DNA of 64,000 bases, taken from Candidatus Thiopontia autotrophica. GTDB taxonomy: Bacteria; Pseudomonadota; Gammaproteobacteria; GCF-002020875. Under the pieces are notes generated by a model. The model made no database searches. It saw nothing but the letters and a program-made list of their open reading frames with translations, and had not been told where the DNA came from. Shown in pieces: positions 51,068-57,928 of the stretch. Positions within the stretch are counted from its first letter, which is position 1. Every line of letters starts with the position of its first letter. The translations under genes were made by a program, and so were the position numbers. Location: contig JACNFK010000034.1 of assembly GCA_014384675.1 (NCBI GenBank), positions 1-64,000 on the forward strand. Direction: 5' to 3'.

Positions 51068-53744
51068 CCCACTGAGTGATTCGCTGAATCAAGCACTCAC
51101 TGAGGCGGTTGGTGGCAAGATTGTTGACTCACTCAAAATTCGGGAAATCCTCAAAGCTAGCCAACAAAACATAGCCCGACAGTTTCACGATGGCCATTCC
51201 GCCCGTAACCTTATCAGGGCTCGTAGTGATGTAATTGATCTTATATTAAGGAAGATTTGGGGAAATTTAGCCTCCAATAAATCTGCCGCATCTCTCATTG
51301 CAGTTGGAGGATATGGTCGTCGTGAACTTCACCCCTTTTCTGACATTGACCTGCTGATTATTCCCCAAGAGGGGGAAGATAGTAAACCAATTGAGTCTTT
51401 CATCACCCTGCTTTGGGATCTGGGTCTGCAAATCGGCCATAGTGTACGCTCTCTCCATGAATGCATTGAGGAGGGACGTGCGGACATTACCGTGGCTACC
51501 AACCTGCTGGAATCACGCCTGCTATCAGGGTCGGAAGAGGTATTTACCAAACTACAGCAACTCATCACTGACGACTCCATCTGGCCCAGTGGCCCTTTTT
51601 TTATAGCCAAGCGAAATGAACAGAGGGCACGACTGGAGAAACAGAATGACACCGCCTACAACCTGGAACCAAACATCAAAGAGGGGCCTGGCGGACTACG
51701 AGATATCCAGAATATCATCTGGGTAACACGTCGCCACTTTGGATCCAGCGGAAAAGAGCACCATCCAGATAGCACAGCTGTCAGGTCTCAATATCTTGAT
51801 GAACTGATTGACCACAATTTCCTGACCGAAGAGGAGTCTGCTGATCTTAATGCCGGACAAGAGAGGCTATGGGAGATCCGTTTTGCACTGCACCTGATTG
51901 CAGAACGTGCGGAAGAGCGTCTTCTATTTGAGCATCAGCCAGAGCTGGCAAAATATTTTGGGCATCTCGATAGCGAACGAGGCATTGGGGTGGAATCTTT
52001 CATGCACAGCTATTTCAGGATAATCAGAGAACTCTCTCTGCTTAATGAGATGCTGTTACAACTATTTGAAGAAAAGCTGTTGACCCCATCCGAGGATAAG
52101 GCCCCTGTCACTATTGATAAACACTTTGGAATCAGTGGGGGCTATCTCACCATCTTGCACAAAGACTCCCTCAAGAGAGACCCGTCCCTGATTCTTTTGC
52201 TCTTCACAACCCTTCGTGACCATCCAGAGATCAAAGGGGTAACTGCAGAAACCATTCGTCATATACGTACGGCTCGCCATACTATTGATTCAGACTTCAG
52301 ACAGAACAACAAAAACCAGCAACTATTTCTGCAACTATTCTATCAACCAGAGGGGTTAACCCACACTCTACGTCACATGAATAGGTACGGAATACTTGGA
52401 GCCTACCTTCCAGCTTTTGAGCGCATAGTTGGTCTAATGCAGTATGATCTTTTCCATGCCTACACAGTTGACGAACACACGCTGTTTGTAATTCGTAATC
52501 TTAGAAGATTGACAATTCCCGAGTTTCACCACGAGTCTCCCAAGCTAAGTGAGCTTATTCTCAAAATCAGCCACCCCGAACGTCTCTATCTAGCCGCACT
52601 ATTTCATGATATTGCCAAGGGACGTAACGGAGACCACTCACAACTTGGTGTCCAGGTAGTTCAGGAGTTCTGCCAACAACACCAGATCGACAAAAAGAGC
52701 ACTGATGAGATTTCATGGTTAGTTCAAAACCATCTCACCATGTCCACAGTTGCACAGAGAAAAGATATTGATGACCCTGCAGAGATTCACGCCTTTGCAA
52801 AAAAAGTTGTCCAACAGTCGCGTCTTGAGAAGCTCTACCTTCTTACAGTTGCAGATATACGTGCCACCAACAGCACGCTATGGAACCACTTCAAAGACTC
52901 CCTGCTATCACGCCTCTATCAACAAACATGCAATGTCCTGAAACAAGATACAAGCCCCGATGTTATTGCCGAAAGAGATATGGTGGAGCATCGCAAGGTG
53001 GAGGTAATGGGCATCCTGACACAGAAGGGAGTACTAACCAGAGATATAGAACAACTTTGGAAGAACTTTGAGGAAGAGTATTTTCAAAAGCATGACTCCA
53101 GAGAAATATACTGGCATACCCGCTCCATACTAAACACCAAACAGCTTCCACTGATCCAGTTCAATAGAGAGAGCCACCATGGAGGAAGCGAGATTCTTAT
53201 ATATGACAGAGATCGTCAGTTCCTGTTCTCAATTCTGGTCCACACTATGGAGTCTTTAGGTCTCAATATCCATGCTGCAAAAATCAACACCACACTTGAT
53301 AGCCATGCACTGGATCTGTTTACCGTACTTGATCAACACGGAGAAACCATCCAGGACAGAGAGTGGATGGACAAAATCAGGGCGACTATTCGTAGTGAGA
53401 TCAACCATCCAACCCTGCTGTCTCAACCTGTAAGCTTCCGTCACTCTCGTCATCAGAAACACTTTCGCGGAAACAGTAGCGTCACATTCCGTCAAGACAG
53501 AAGAAAACAGCAAACCATTCTCGAGATCAATACAACTGACCGTCCAGGCCTCCTCTCCACTATCTGTCGCTCCCTGATGAATTGCAATATTCGAGTACAT
53601 GCCGCAAAAATTGCAACCCTGGGGGAACGGGTAGAAGATCTATTCTGGGTTACCAACCAGAACAACTCACCACTTGATAACAACGAACAGAACCTCTCAA
53701 TCAGCAACCAAATCAGAGAGGCTCTGGACTGCAACAACCAATAA
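51057..53744 (+). CDS. glnD: Bifunctional PII uridylyltransferase / uridylyl-removing enzyme
   Basis: An 895-residue nitrogen sensor that uridylylates or de-uridylylates PII according to glutamine level. An N-terminal nucleotidyltransferase has GGYGRRELHPFSDIDLLI (metal Asp96 and Asp98). The central HD domain is AALFHDIAKGRNGDHS (about 516-531). Two C-terminal ACT domains follow (about 720-790, SILVHTMESLGLNIHAAK; and about 815-885, NTTDRPGLLSTICRSLMNCN). The length is normal. The ATG lies inside the end of map. Confidence 0.96.
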   Translation: MTSNPLSDSLNQALTEAVGGKIVDSLKIREILKASQQNIARQFHDGHSARNLIRARSDVIDLILRKIWGNLASNKSAASLIAVGGYGRRELHPFSDIDLLIIPQEGEDSKPIESFITLLWDLGLQIGHSVRSLHECIEEGRADITVATNLLESRLLSGSEEVFTKLQQLITDDSIWPSGPFFIAKRNEQRARLEKQNDTAYNLEPNIKEGPGGLRDIQNIIWVTRRHFGSSGKEHHPDSTAVRSQYLDELIDHNFLTEEESADLNAGQERLWEIRFALHLIAERAEERLLFEHQPELAKYFGHLDSERGIGVESFMHSYFRIIRELSLLNEMLLQLFEEKLLTPSEDKAPVTIDKHFGISGGYLTILHKDSLKRDPSLILLLFTTLRDHPEIKGVTAETIRHIRTARHTIDSDFRQNNKNQQLFLQLFYQPEGLTHTLRHMNRYGILGAYLPAFERIVGLMQYDLFHAYTVDEHTLFVIRNLRRLTIPEFHHESPKLSELILKISHPERLYLAALFHDIAKGRNGDHSQLGVQVVQEFCQQHQIDKKSTDEISWLVQNHLTMSTVAQRKDIDDPAEIHAFAKKVVQQSRLEKLYLLTVADIRATNSTLWNHFKDSLLSRLYQQTCNVLKQDTSPDVIAERDMVEHRKVEVMGILTQKGVLTRDIEQLWKNFEEEYFQKHDSREIYWHTRSILNTKQLPLIQFNRESHHGGSEILIYDRDRQFLFSILVHTMESLGLNIHAAKINTTLDSHALDLFTVLDQHGETIQDREWMDKIRATIRSEINHPTLLSQPVSFRHSRHQKHFRGNSSVTFRQDRRKQQTILEINTTDRPGLLSTICRSLMNCNIRVHAAKIATLGERVEDLFWVTNQNNSPLDNNEQNLSISNQIREALDCNNQ

Positions 53745-54091
53745 TGGACAACAACACAGACAACCCATTTATGGCAGAGTGGTCAGAACAGGGACACACA
53801 GTCTGTCTTGGACACTGGCAGATTAGCTATAAAGGAAAACCAATCCAGCTTCCATTGGCAAAAAGAGATGAGGAGATGGGAACCTTTGGAATCTATAGCT
53901 ATCTCTATCCAGATGATCCGGAATTTGCTGAAGGGCTGGAAGAGGACGAATGGATTCTGGAGAACATGGAGTGGATCACCAACTTTTTTGAGACAAACAA
54001 TATCCCCCTTGATGAGCAACATCTGAGCTGGTTCTACCAGGCGATAAACCAAAATGACTGGAGCTGCGGGAGCTGCGGTGGGTGCATATAA
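53744..54091 (+). CDS. Small acidic protein with Cys-rich C-terminus, unknown function
   Basis: A 115-residue acidic soluble protein that I do not recognise. It is rich in Trp, Tyr and Glu and has an internal LYPDDPEFAEGLEEDEWILENMEW (two blocks, LYPDDPEFAEGLEEDE and WILENMEW). It ends in WSCGSCGGCI, a C-x2-C-x2-C tail that could bind a metal or redox partner. Its ATG overlaps the glnD stop, so it is probably translated with glnD. It lies 74 bases before dapL. No signal peptide or membrane segment is present. Confidence 0.72.
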   Translation: MDNNTDNPFMAEWSEQGHTVCLGHWQISYKGKPIQLPLAKRDEEMGTFGIYSYLYPDDPEFAEGLEEDEWILENMEWITNFFETNNIPLDEQHLSWFYQAINQNDWSCGSCGGCI

Positions 54092-54165
54092 CCCGAGTAA
54101 TCGTTACAATCCCGCAACAATTTTCAACGTACAGATAATTTTCAGTAAACAAGGATAGAAAAAAC

Positions 54166-55404
54166 ATGGAAAGCTATATCCAGCAACTATTCGCCGACCG
54201 CATCGGTGGCAATCAGTTTGGCAAAGACACCAACATCTACAAGTTCGAAAAGATCAAACGGGCAAAGCGTGCAGCCATGGAGGCCAACCCAGAGACAGAG
54301 ATGATCGATATGGGTGTTGGGGAGCCAGACTGGATGGCAGAACCTGAGGTTATCGAGGTGCTATACCAAGAGGCCAAAAACTGGGAGAACCGTGGCTATA
54401 CCGACAATGGAGTACAGCCCTTCAAGGATGCAGCTGCCGTTTACATGGATAGTGTGTTCGGGGTCAAAGGGCTGGATCCAAACAGTGAGATCAACCATGG
54501 AATTGGCAGCAAGCCTGTTCTTGCACTACTCCCTATGGCCTTTATCAACCCCGGAGACATCACCATCATGACTACCCCGGGATACCCACTGCTGGGAACA
54601 ACCACCCAGGGAGTTGGAGGTGAAGTAGTCAACCTTCCGCTGCTAGAGGAGAATGACTTTCTTCCCGATCTGGACGCGCTCACTGACGACCAGAAGAAGA
54701 GAGCGAAACTGCTCTACCTCAACTACCCAAACAACCCCACCGGTGCAGTTGCTACCGAGACCTTCTACAAGAAGGCGATCCAGTTTGCCAAGGAGAACGG
54801 CGTCATGATCGTCTCCGACGAGGCCTATGCTGCACTCACCTTTGATGGCGAGAAACCATACTCCTTCCTCAATGTGGAGGGGGCAAAAGAGGTTGGTGTT
54901 GCCATTCAATCACTATCCAAGGCCTACAACATGACCGGATGGCGTCTGGCATTTATTGCCGGTAACGAGCTAATGGTAAAGGCGTTCGCAGCCATCAAGG
55001 ACAATAACGACTCTGGCCAGTTTGCCGCCATTCAGCAGGCTGGAGTCTACTGCCTGCAACACCCCGAGATCACCGAAAAGACCAGTGCCAAATACTCCAG
55101 AAGGCATAATCTACTGGTTGATGCACTCACCAGTGCAGGATTTGAGATCAAGAAACCCAAAGCCACATTCTACCTCTACGTAAAGGCCCCAACTGGAACC
55201 AGAGATGGAATCACATTTGACAGTGGTGAGGCATTCTCCCAATACCTGATCAAAGAGAAGATGATCTCCACCGTACCCTGGGATGATGCAGGTAACTTTA
55301 TCCGCTTCTCCGTCACCTTTGTTGCCAAGGATGAGGCCGATGAGGAGAGGGTAATTGGAGAGATCAAAAAGAGACTTGGAGGTGGGGAGTTTATTTTTGA
55401 CTAA
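54166..55404 (+). CDS. dapL: LL-diaminopimelate aminotransferase
   Basis: A 412-residue fold-type I aminotransferase. The PLP lysine is Lys252 in QSLSKAYNMTGWRLAF. Substrate-side blocks are IDMGVGEPDWMAEPEV, NRGYTDNGVQPFKDAA, HGIGSKPVLALLP and LNYPNNPTGAV. The N-terminal ~30 residues (FADRIGGNQFGK...YKFEKIKRAKR) are characteristic of DapL, which converts tetrahydrodipicolinate to LL-diaminopimelate in one step. The glnD neighbourhood in most gammaproteobacteria holds dapC/dapD of the succinylase route instead. DapL is the best match, but a DapC-like role cannot be excluded. The ribosome site (AAGGATAG) is good, and a strong terminator follows. Confidence 0.8.
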   Translation: MESYIQQLFADRIGGNQFGKDTNIYKFEKIKRAKRAAMEANPETEMIDMGVGEPDWMAEPEVIEVLYQEAKNWENRGYTDNGVQPFKDAAAVYMDSVFGVKGLDPNSEINHGIGSKPVLALLPMAFINPGDITIMTTPGYPLLGTTTQGVGGEVVNLPLLEENDFLPDLDALTDDQKKRAKLLYLNYPNNPTGAVATETFYKKAIQFAKENGVMIVSDEAYAALTFDGEKPYSFLNVEGAKEVGVAIQSLSKAYNMTGWRLAFIAGNELMVKAFAAIKDNNDSGQFAAIQQAGVYCLQHPEITEKTSAKYSRRHNLLVDALTSAGFEIKKPKATFYLYVKAPTGTRDGITFDSGEAFSQYLIKEKMISTVPWDDAGNFIRFSVTFVAKDEADEERVIGEIKKRLGGGEFIFD

Positions 55405-55429
55405 AATCCTCAACCGATAAAAAGGAAAA

Positions 55430-55463
55430 AGCCCCATGAATAAACATCATGGGGCTTTTTTTG
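55430..55463 (+). terminator. Intrinsic terminator after dapL
   Basis: AGCCCCATGA (55430-55439) and TCATGGGGCT (55447-55456) form a perfect 10-bp stem with a 7-base loop, followed by a T run through 55462. A run of A residues precedes it, so it may also act for leftward transcription from the toxin-antitoxin genes. It marks the end of the map-glnD-dapL operon and the left edge of the accessory patch. Confidence 0.9.
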
Positions 55464-55510
55464 TAATGTCTATTATCGACCCTTTTCTGCCTTTCATAAA
55501 AAACAACATG

Positions 55511-55582
55511 GCTTTCGAACGCCTACAATCACCCGACGCGTAAGGAACGCAGCGACTGTGGTGGTAGCAGTCGGGGCATTGT
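55511..55582. other. Complex hairpin of recombination-site type (attC-like?)
   Basis: Outer arms ACAATCACCCGAC and GTCGGGGCATTGT pair over 13 positions with two mismatches. Inside are GCGT-AAGGA-ACGC and, alternatively, CGACTG...CAGTCG. The structure ends in TTGTTAG, like the GTTRRRY core of integron attC sites (here GTTAGCT, so the Y/R pattern is imperfect), about 10 bases from the toxin stop codon. Size and position fit an attC behind a cassette gene. The core motif mismatch and the lack of an integrase make this tentative. Confidence 0.3.
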
Positions 55583-55586
55583 ATTG

Positions 55587-55850
55587 TTAGCTGCTTTTAT
55601 ATACTTTACTACGATGTGCGACCTTGACTACAAATACTACAAGCTCTGCATCCTGGATCTCATACAGAATTCGATACACACCATGCCTTATTCTATATTT
55701 TTCCTGCCCTGAAAGTTTAATGGAACCTTTTGCTCTTGGGTTTTTGCACAATGATTCAATCCGTTTCAGGATTTGTTTTACATCATGATTAGGGATGCTA
55801 CGTAAATCTTTAGCTACAGATTTTTTGAAAGCAAGGCTATAGCTTGCCAT
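55587..55850 (-). CDS. RelE/ParE-family toxin
   Basis: An 87-residue type II toxin. Family landmarks are YSLAFKKSVAKDLRSIP at the N-terminus, LCKNPRAKGSIKLSG and RIRHGVYRILYEIQDAELVVFVVKVAHRSKVY. The closing HRSKVY is typical of the RelE group of ribosome-dependent mRNA interferases, although ParE-like gyrase poisons share the fold. It overlaps the antitoxin gene upstream by 14 bases. Toxicity is inferred only. Confidence 0.85.
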   Translation of the reverse strand: MASYSLAFKKSVAKDLRSIPNHDVKQILKRIESLCKNPRAKGSIKLSGQEKYRIRHGVYRILYEIQDAELVVFVVKVAHRSKVYKSS

Positions 55851-56070
55851 GGGACGATAAATCTTTCAAAAGCTCTTCATAGCTTAGGATTGGCTCATCT
55901 GCTCTTTTTTCAAAAACACTCAAATCTTCCTGATCCTCTTGTAAAGCAATACGTACAGCCTCATTAACCACCTCAGATACTGAGATATGGGCTGTTGCTG
56001 CTTTCATTCGCAAAGCGAGGTGAATGCTGGGGTCAAAATAAACTGTAGATCTTTTTGATAACTCACTCAT
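55837..56070 (-). CDS. Ribbon-helix-helix antitoxin
   Basis: A 77-residue antitoxin. The N-terminal ribbon and two helices (RSTVYFDPSIHLALRMKAATAHISVSEVVNEAVRIAL, read as STVYFDPSIHLALRMKA and SVSEVVNEAVRIAL) form the DNA-binding dimer. The acidic C-terminus (EDLSVFEKRADEPILSYEELLKDL) would wrap the toxin. It is encoded directly upstream of, and overlapping, the RelE-type toxin. The upstream palindrome at 56099-56116 is the expected operator. Confidence 0.85.
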   Translation of the reverse strand: MSELSKRSTVYFDPSIHLALRMKAATAHISVSEVVNEAVRIALQEDQEDLSVFEKRADEPILSYEELLKDLSSHGKL

Positions 56071-56091
56071 AATTATAGTCCTCTTCAGCGA

Positions 56092-56120
56092 AGAATAGCG
56101 TTATGACGTCATAACGTCAA
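56092..56120 (-). promoter_or_regulatory. Promoter/operator of the RHH-RelE module
   Basis: On the minus strand TTGACG (56120-56115) and TATTCT (56097-56092) are spaced 17 bases. A perfect 18-bp palindrome, CGTTATGACGTCATAACG (56099-56116), fills the spacer, so a bound RHH dimer would block polymerase. A GAGG ribosome site precedes the ATG at 56070. Confidence 0.65.
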
Positions 56121-56134
56121 TCTTTATTTTATAG

Positions 56135-56186
56135 CTAACGAATAAGGATAGATCGTGCGCAGCCACGATCTATCCTTATTCGTTAG
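56135..56186. repeat. Perfect 23-bp inverted repeat
   Basis: Arms 56135-56157 and 56164-56186 are exact reverse complements, separated by the six bases CGCAGC. Each arm begins or ends with CTAACGAATAAGG / CCTTATTCGTTAG. The right arm recurs near the window start (34-56, 21/23). No T run follows on either side, so it is not an obvious terminator. No unpaired bases occur in the arms, which argues against an attC. It separates the first toxin-antitoxin module from the gene fragments to its right. Confidence 0.85.
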
Positions 56187-56257
56187 GGCCCGCCGCTGTT
56201 GAAGGTCAGGTCGAACACCGTGTCGGTCATCCAGCGTTTAAAGCCCGCGTTGTCCAT
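56183..56257 (-). pseudogene. Orphan 3' gene fragment (24 codons), possibly hsdR-like
   Basis: From ATG 56257 the minus strand reads MDNAGFKRWMTDTVFDLTFN then SGGP and a TAA that lies in the inverted repeat. In this frame a stop (TAA) occurs four codons upstream of the ATG. The composition is richer in G and C than the flanks. The FKRWxTDTVFxLT pattern resembles C-terminal ends of type I restriction HsdR subunits as I remember them, but the match is short. I regard it as a transplanted gene tail, not a working gene. Confidence 0.3.
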
Positions 56258-56601
56258 GTGGTGAGGTTATCGAGTTTGACTACAGAAACTTTGGAGGAAT
56301 GATCGATAGGAGTCGTGAGCTGATCAATTCTGGTGCGCAGACCATCTATGAGGCCACGTTCAGCGAAAACAGTGTGCTGGTGATGGTCGACATCCTCCAT
56401 CTCGGGGATGATAGCTGGGAGCTCTATGAGGTAAAGTCATCCACCGGGGTGAGGCCGTACCATCTGGATGATGCTGCAATTCAGTGGCATGTTCTTAAAC
56501 ATGCAGGACTCAAACTCTCAATGGCTGCAATTGTGGTGCTCAACAACCAGTACAGGCGCAAAGATGAGCTTTTCACTAGACGGGGGCGAAACCGGTATTA
56601 G
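56254..56601 (+). pseudogene. Internal fragment of a DUF2779 (PD-(D/E)XK, Cas4-like) protein
   Basis: The frame reads CGEVIEFDYRNFGG, then the block from ATG 56299: RSRELINSGAQTIYEATFSE, VMVDILHLGDDSWELYEVKS and YHLDDAAIQWHVLKHAGLKL, then VVLNNQYRRKDELF. These are consecutive blocks from the N-terminal third of DUF2779 proteins, including the nuclease-like D...EVK residues. The family is several hundred residues long. Here the N-terminal Cys-containing part and everything after residue ~95 are missing, and the last nine codons are unrelated. It has no ribosome site at a sensible start. It is best read as a recombined fragment. Confidence 0.72.
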
Positions 56602-56609
56602 CGCAAGGT

Positions 56610-56903
56610 TTAAATTGTTGGTTGCACTGTAAACTTAAATCCCAACGCCTTTGCTACTTTAGCTACTGTTGAAAATGTGGGATTACCTTCTGGAGACAAC
56701 GCCTTATAAAGCCCTTCACGAGTAATGCCTGTTTCTCTGGCAAGCTGGCTCATATTTTTAGCACGTGCAATAACTCCCAAAGCATGAACAATAAATGCTG
56801 GATCATCTCCTGCTTCTTCTAGGCAGGCTTCTAAGTACAACTGGATCTCTTCTTCGGTTTTAAGATGTTCAGCTGAATCCCAACGAGTAGTAGTAATGGT
56901 CAT
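56610..56903 (-). CDS. HigA-type antitoxin (addiction-module antidote protein)
   Basis: A 97-residue antitoxin of the putative addiction-module antidote (HTH) family. The N-terminal TTTRWDSAEHLKTEEEIQLY contacts the toxin. The helix-turn-helix is MSQLARETGITREGLYKALS followed by NPTFSTVAKVAKALGFKF. It lies three bases downstream of the toxin gene, the inverted toxin-first order of higBA-like modules. It probably represses the promoter at 57210-57238 through the palindromes there. Confidence 0.87.
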   Translation of the reverse strand: MTITTTRWDSAEHLKTEEEIQLYLEACLEEAGDDPAFIVHALGVIARAKNMSQLARETGITREGLYKALSPEGNPTFSTVAKVAKALGFKFTVQPTI

Positions 56904-56906
56904 AAT

Positions 56907-57200
56907 TCAATCCTCAATCTGCTTAGCAATTTCTTTGGCTCTTGTAATATCTGATGTTTGTGTGCTTTTATCACCGCCGGATAGAAGTATGACTACAACA
57001 GGGCCTTGTTGTATGAAATACACTCTGTAGCCTGGGCCATAAAAGATGCGTAATTCACTGACACCTTCTCCTACCGGAGCAACATCACCGAAATTACCCA
57101 TTTCCACCCTATCAATACGGGCTTGGATACGCGCTTTAGCTCTTCGGTCTCTTAAACCATCAAACCATTTGCTAAATATCTCTGTTTTTCGGATTTCCAT
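56907..57200 (-). CDS. HigB/RelE-type toxin (Gp49-like family)
   Basis: A 97-residue toxin of the Gp49-like RelE/ParE branch. Landmarks are EIFSKWFDGLRDRRAKARIQARIDR, VGEGVSELRIFYGPGYRVYFIQQG and VVILLSGGDKSTQTSDITRAKEIA. The GGDKSTQ motif is characteristic of this subgroup (in smaller blocks: IFSKWFDGLRDRRAKARIQ, SELRIFYGPGYRVYF). It is the first gene of the module and is transcribed from a promoter that abuts the tsaB 3' end. Confidence 0.88.
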   Translation of the reverse strand: MEIRKTEIFSKWFDGLRDRRAKARIQARIDRVEMGNFGDVAPVGEGVSELRIFYGPGYRVYFIQQGPVVVILLSGGDKSTQTSDITRAKEIAKQIED

Positions 57201-57202
57201 TA

Positions 57203-57249
57203 CATGTTAACTGTAGTTAACATGTCTTCATTTGTCAACTATAGTTCAC
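57203..57249 (-). promoter_or_regulatory. Promoter with two operators of the toxin-first module
   Basis: On the minus strand TTGACA (57238-57233) and TACAGT (57215-57210) are 17 bases apart. A perfect palindrome, CATGTTAACT-GT-AGTTAACATG (57203-57224), covers the -10. A related imperfect one, GTCAACTATAGTTCAC (57234-57249), covers the -35. Their centres are 28 bases apart. The second operator includes the TAG stop codon of tsaB (57239-57241). Confidence 0.7.
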
Positions 57250-57928
57250 TATTGTGGTGAACCACCTGGTTCCTTAAATAGACGGGTTGTGCCTCTTCTG
57301 GGCTTAACACCCTTCCACATTCAAACTCATGAAGAGCCAACCGGGCAATCTCTTTTGCATGGGGGAGTGCATCACCATCCATCTGAACCAGGTTCTCCCC
57401 AAGGTGTTCCTTAAGCTCTTCTCTGTAGCTCTCAAACCCACTGCCTACTCCAACCCATGGGCCTTGCAGTTTTTTAATCTTGTTTGGTGGAAGCACAGAT
57501 TCTTCGCCTATTAATTCGGGAAGGGATTGATTGTTGATCTGATAGTAACCACAGTAGACCTCTCCCATTCTGGCATCAATGGCCGCCAAGATATTCCTGT
57601 TTTGATTTTCCCTGTATGAGGCAAAGGCAAGGGCTGCCAGTGATGAGACCGGGATTACCGGAAGACTAGCCCCATAAGCCAACCCCTGCACTACTCCTGC
57701 TGTAATCCTCAGTCCGGTAAAACTACCAGGCCCCCTGTCAAAAGCGATGGCATCCAGTGCGGTGAGTTGGAGAGCTGCCTCTGAGAGTAGCTCATCCACC
57801 ATTGGCAGTATCCGCTGGGTGTGGCCACGCGGTGTTATCTCAAACCTCTCTACCACCTCATCTCCCACCAGCAGTGCAGCTGAACACCCCTCGGTGACTG
57901 TATCGATGGCCAGTATTTTACTGCTCAT
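57239..57928 (-). CDS. tsaB: tRNA threonylcarbamoyladenosine biosynthesis protein TsaB
   Basis: A 229-residue ASKHA-fold partner of TsaD and TsaE in t6A37 formation. Landmarks are ILAIDTVTEGCSAALLVGDE (about 5-24), FDRGPGSFTGLRITAGVVQGLA and VIPVSSLAALAF. Catalytic function resides in TsaD, which is not in the window. The last residues (VVHHNSEL) and the stop codon run into the operator of the neighbouring toxin module. A 25-bp duplication surrounds the start. It is downstream of the YoaA-type helicase. Confidence 0.93.
   Translation of the reverse strand: MSSKILAIDTVTEGCSAALLVGDEVVERFEITPRGHTQRILPMVDELLSEAALQLTALDAIAFDRGPGSFTGLRITAGVVQGLAYGASLPVIPVSSLAALAFASYRENQNRNILAAIDARMGEVYCGYYQINNQSLPELIGEESVLPPNKIKKLQGPWVGVGSGFESYREELKEHLGENLVQMDGDALPHAKEIARLALHEFECGRVLSPEEAQPVYLRNQVVHHNSEL

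Noticed and set aside
56135-56186. Inverted repeat as an intrinsic terminator of the RHH/RelE module
   Set aside because: It is upstream of that module's promoter and lacks a T run on either strand.
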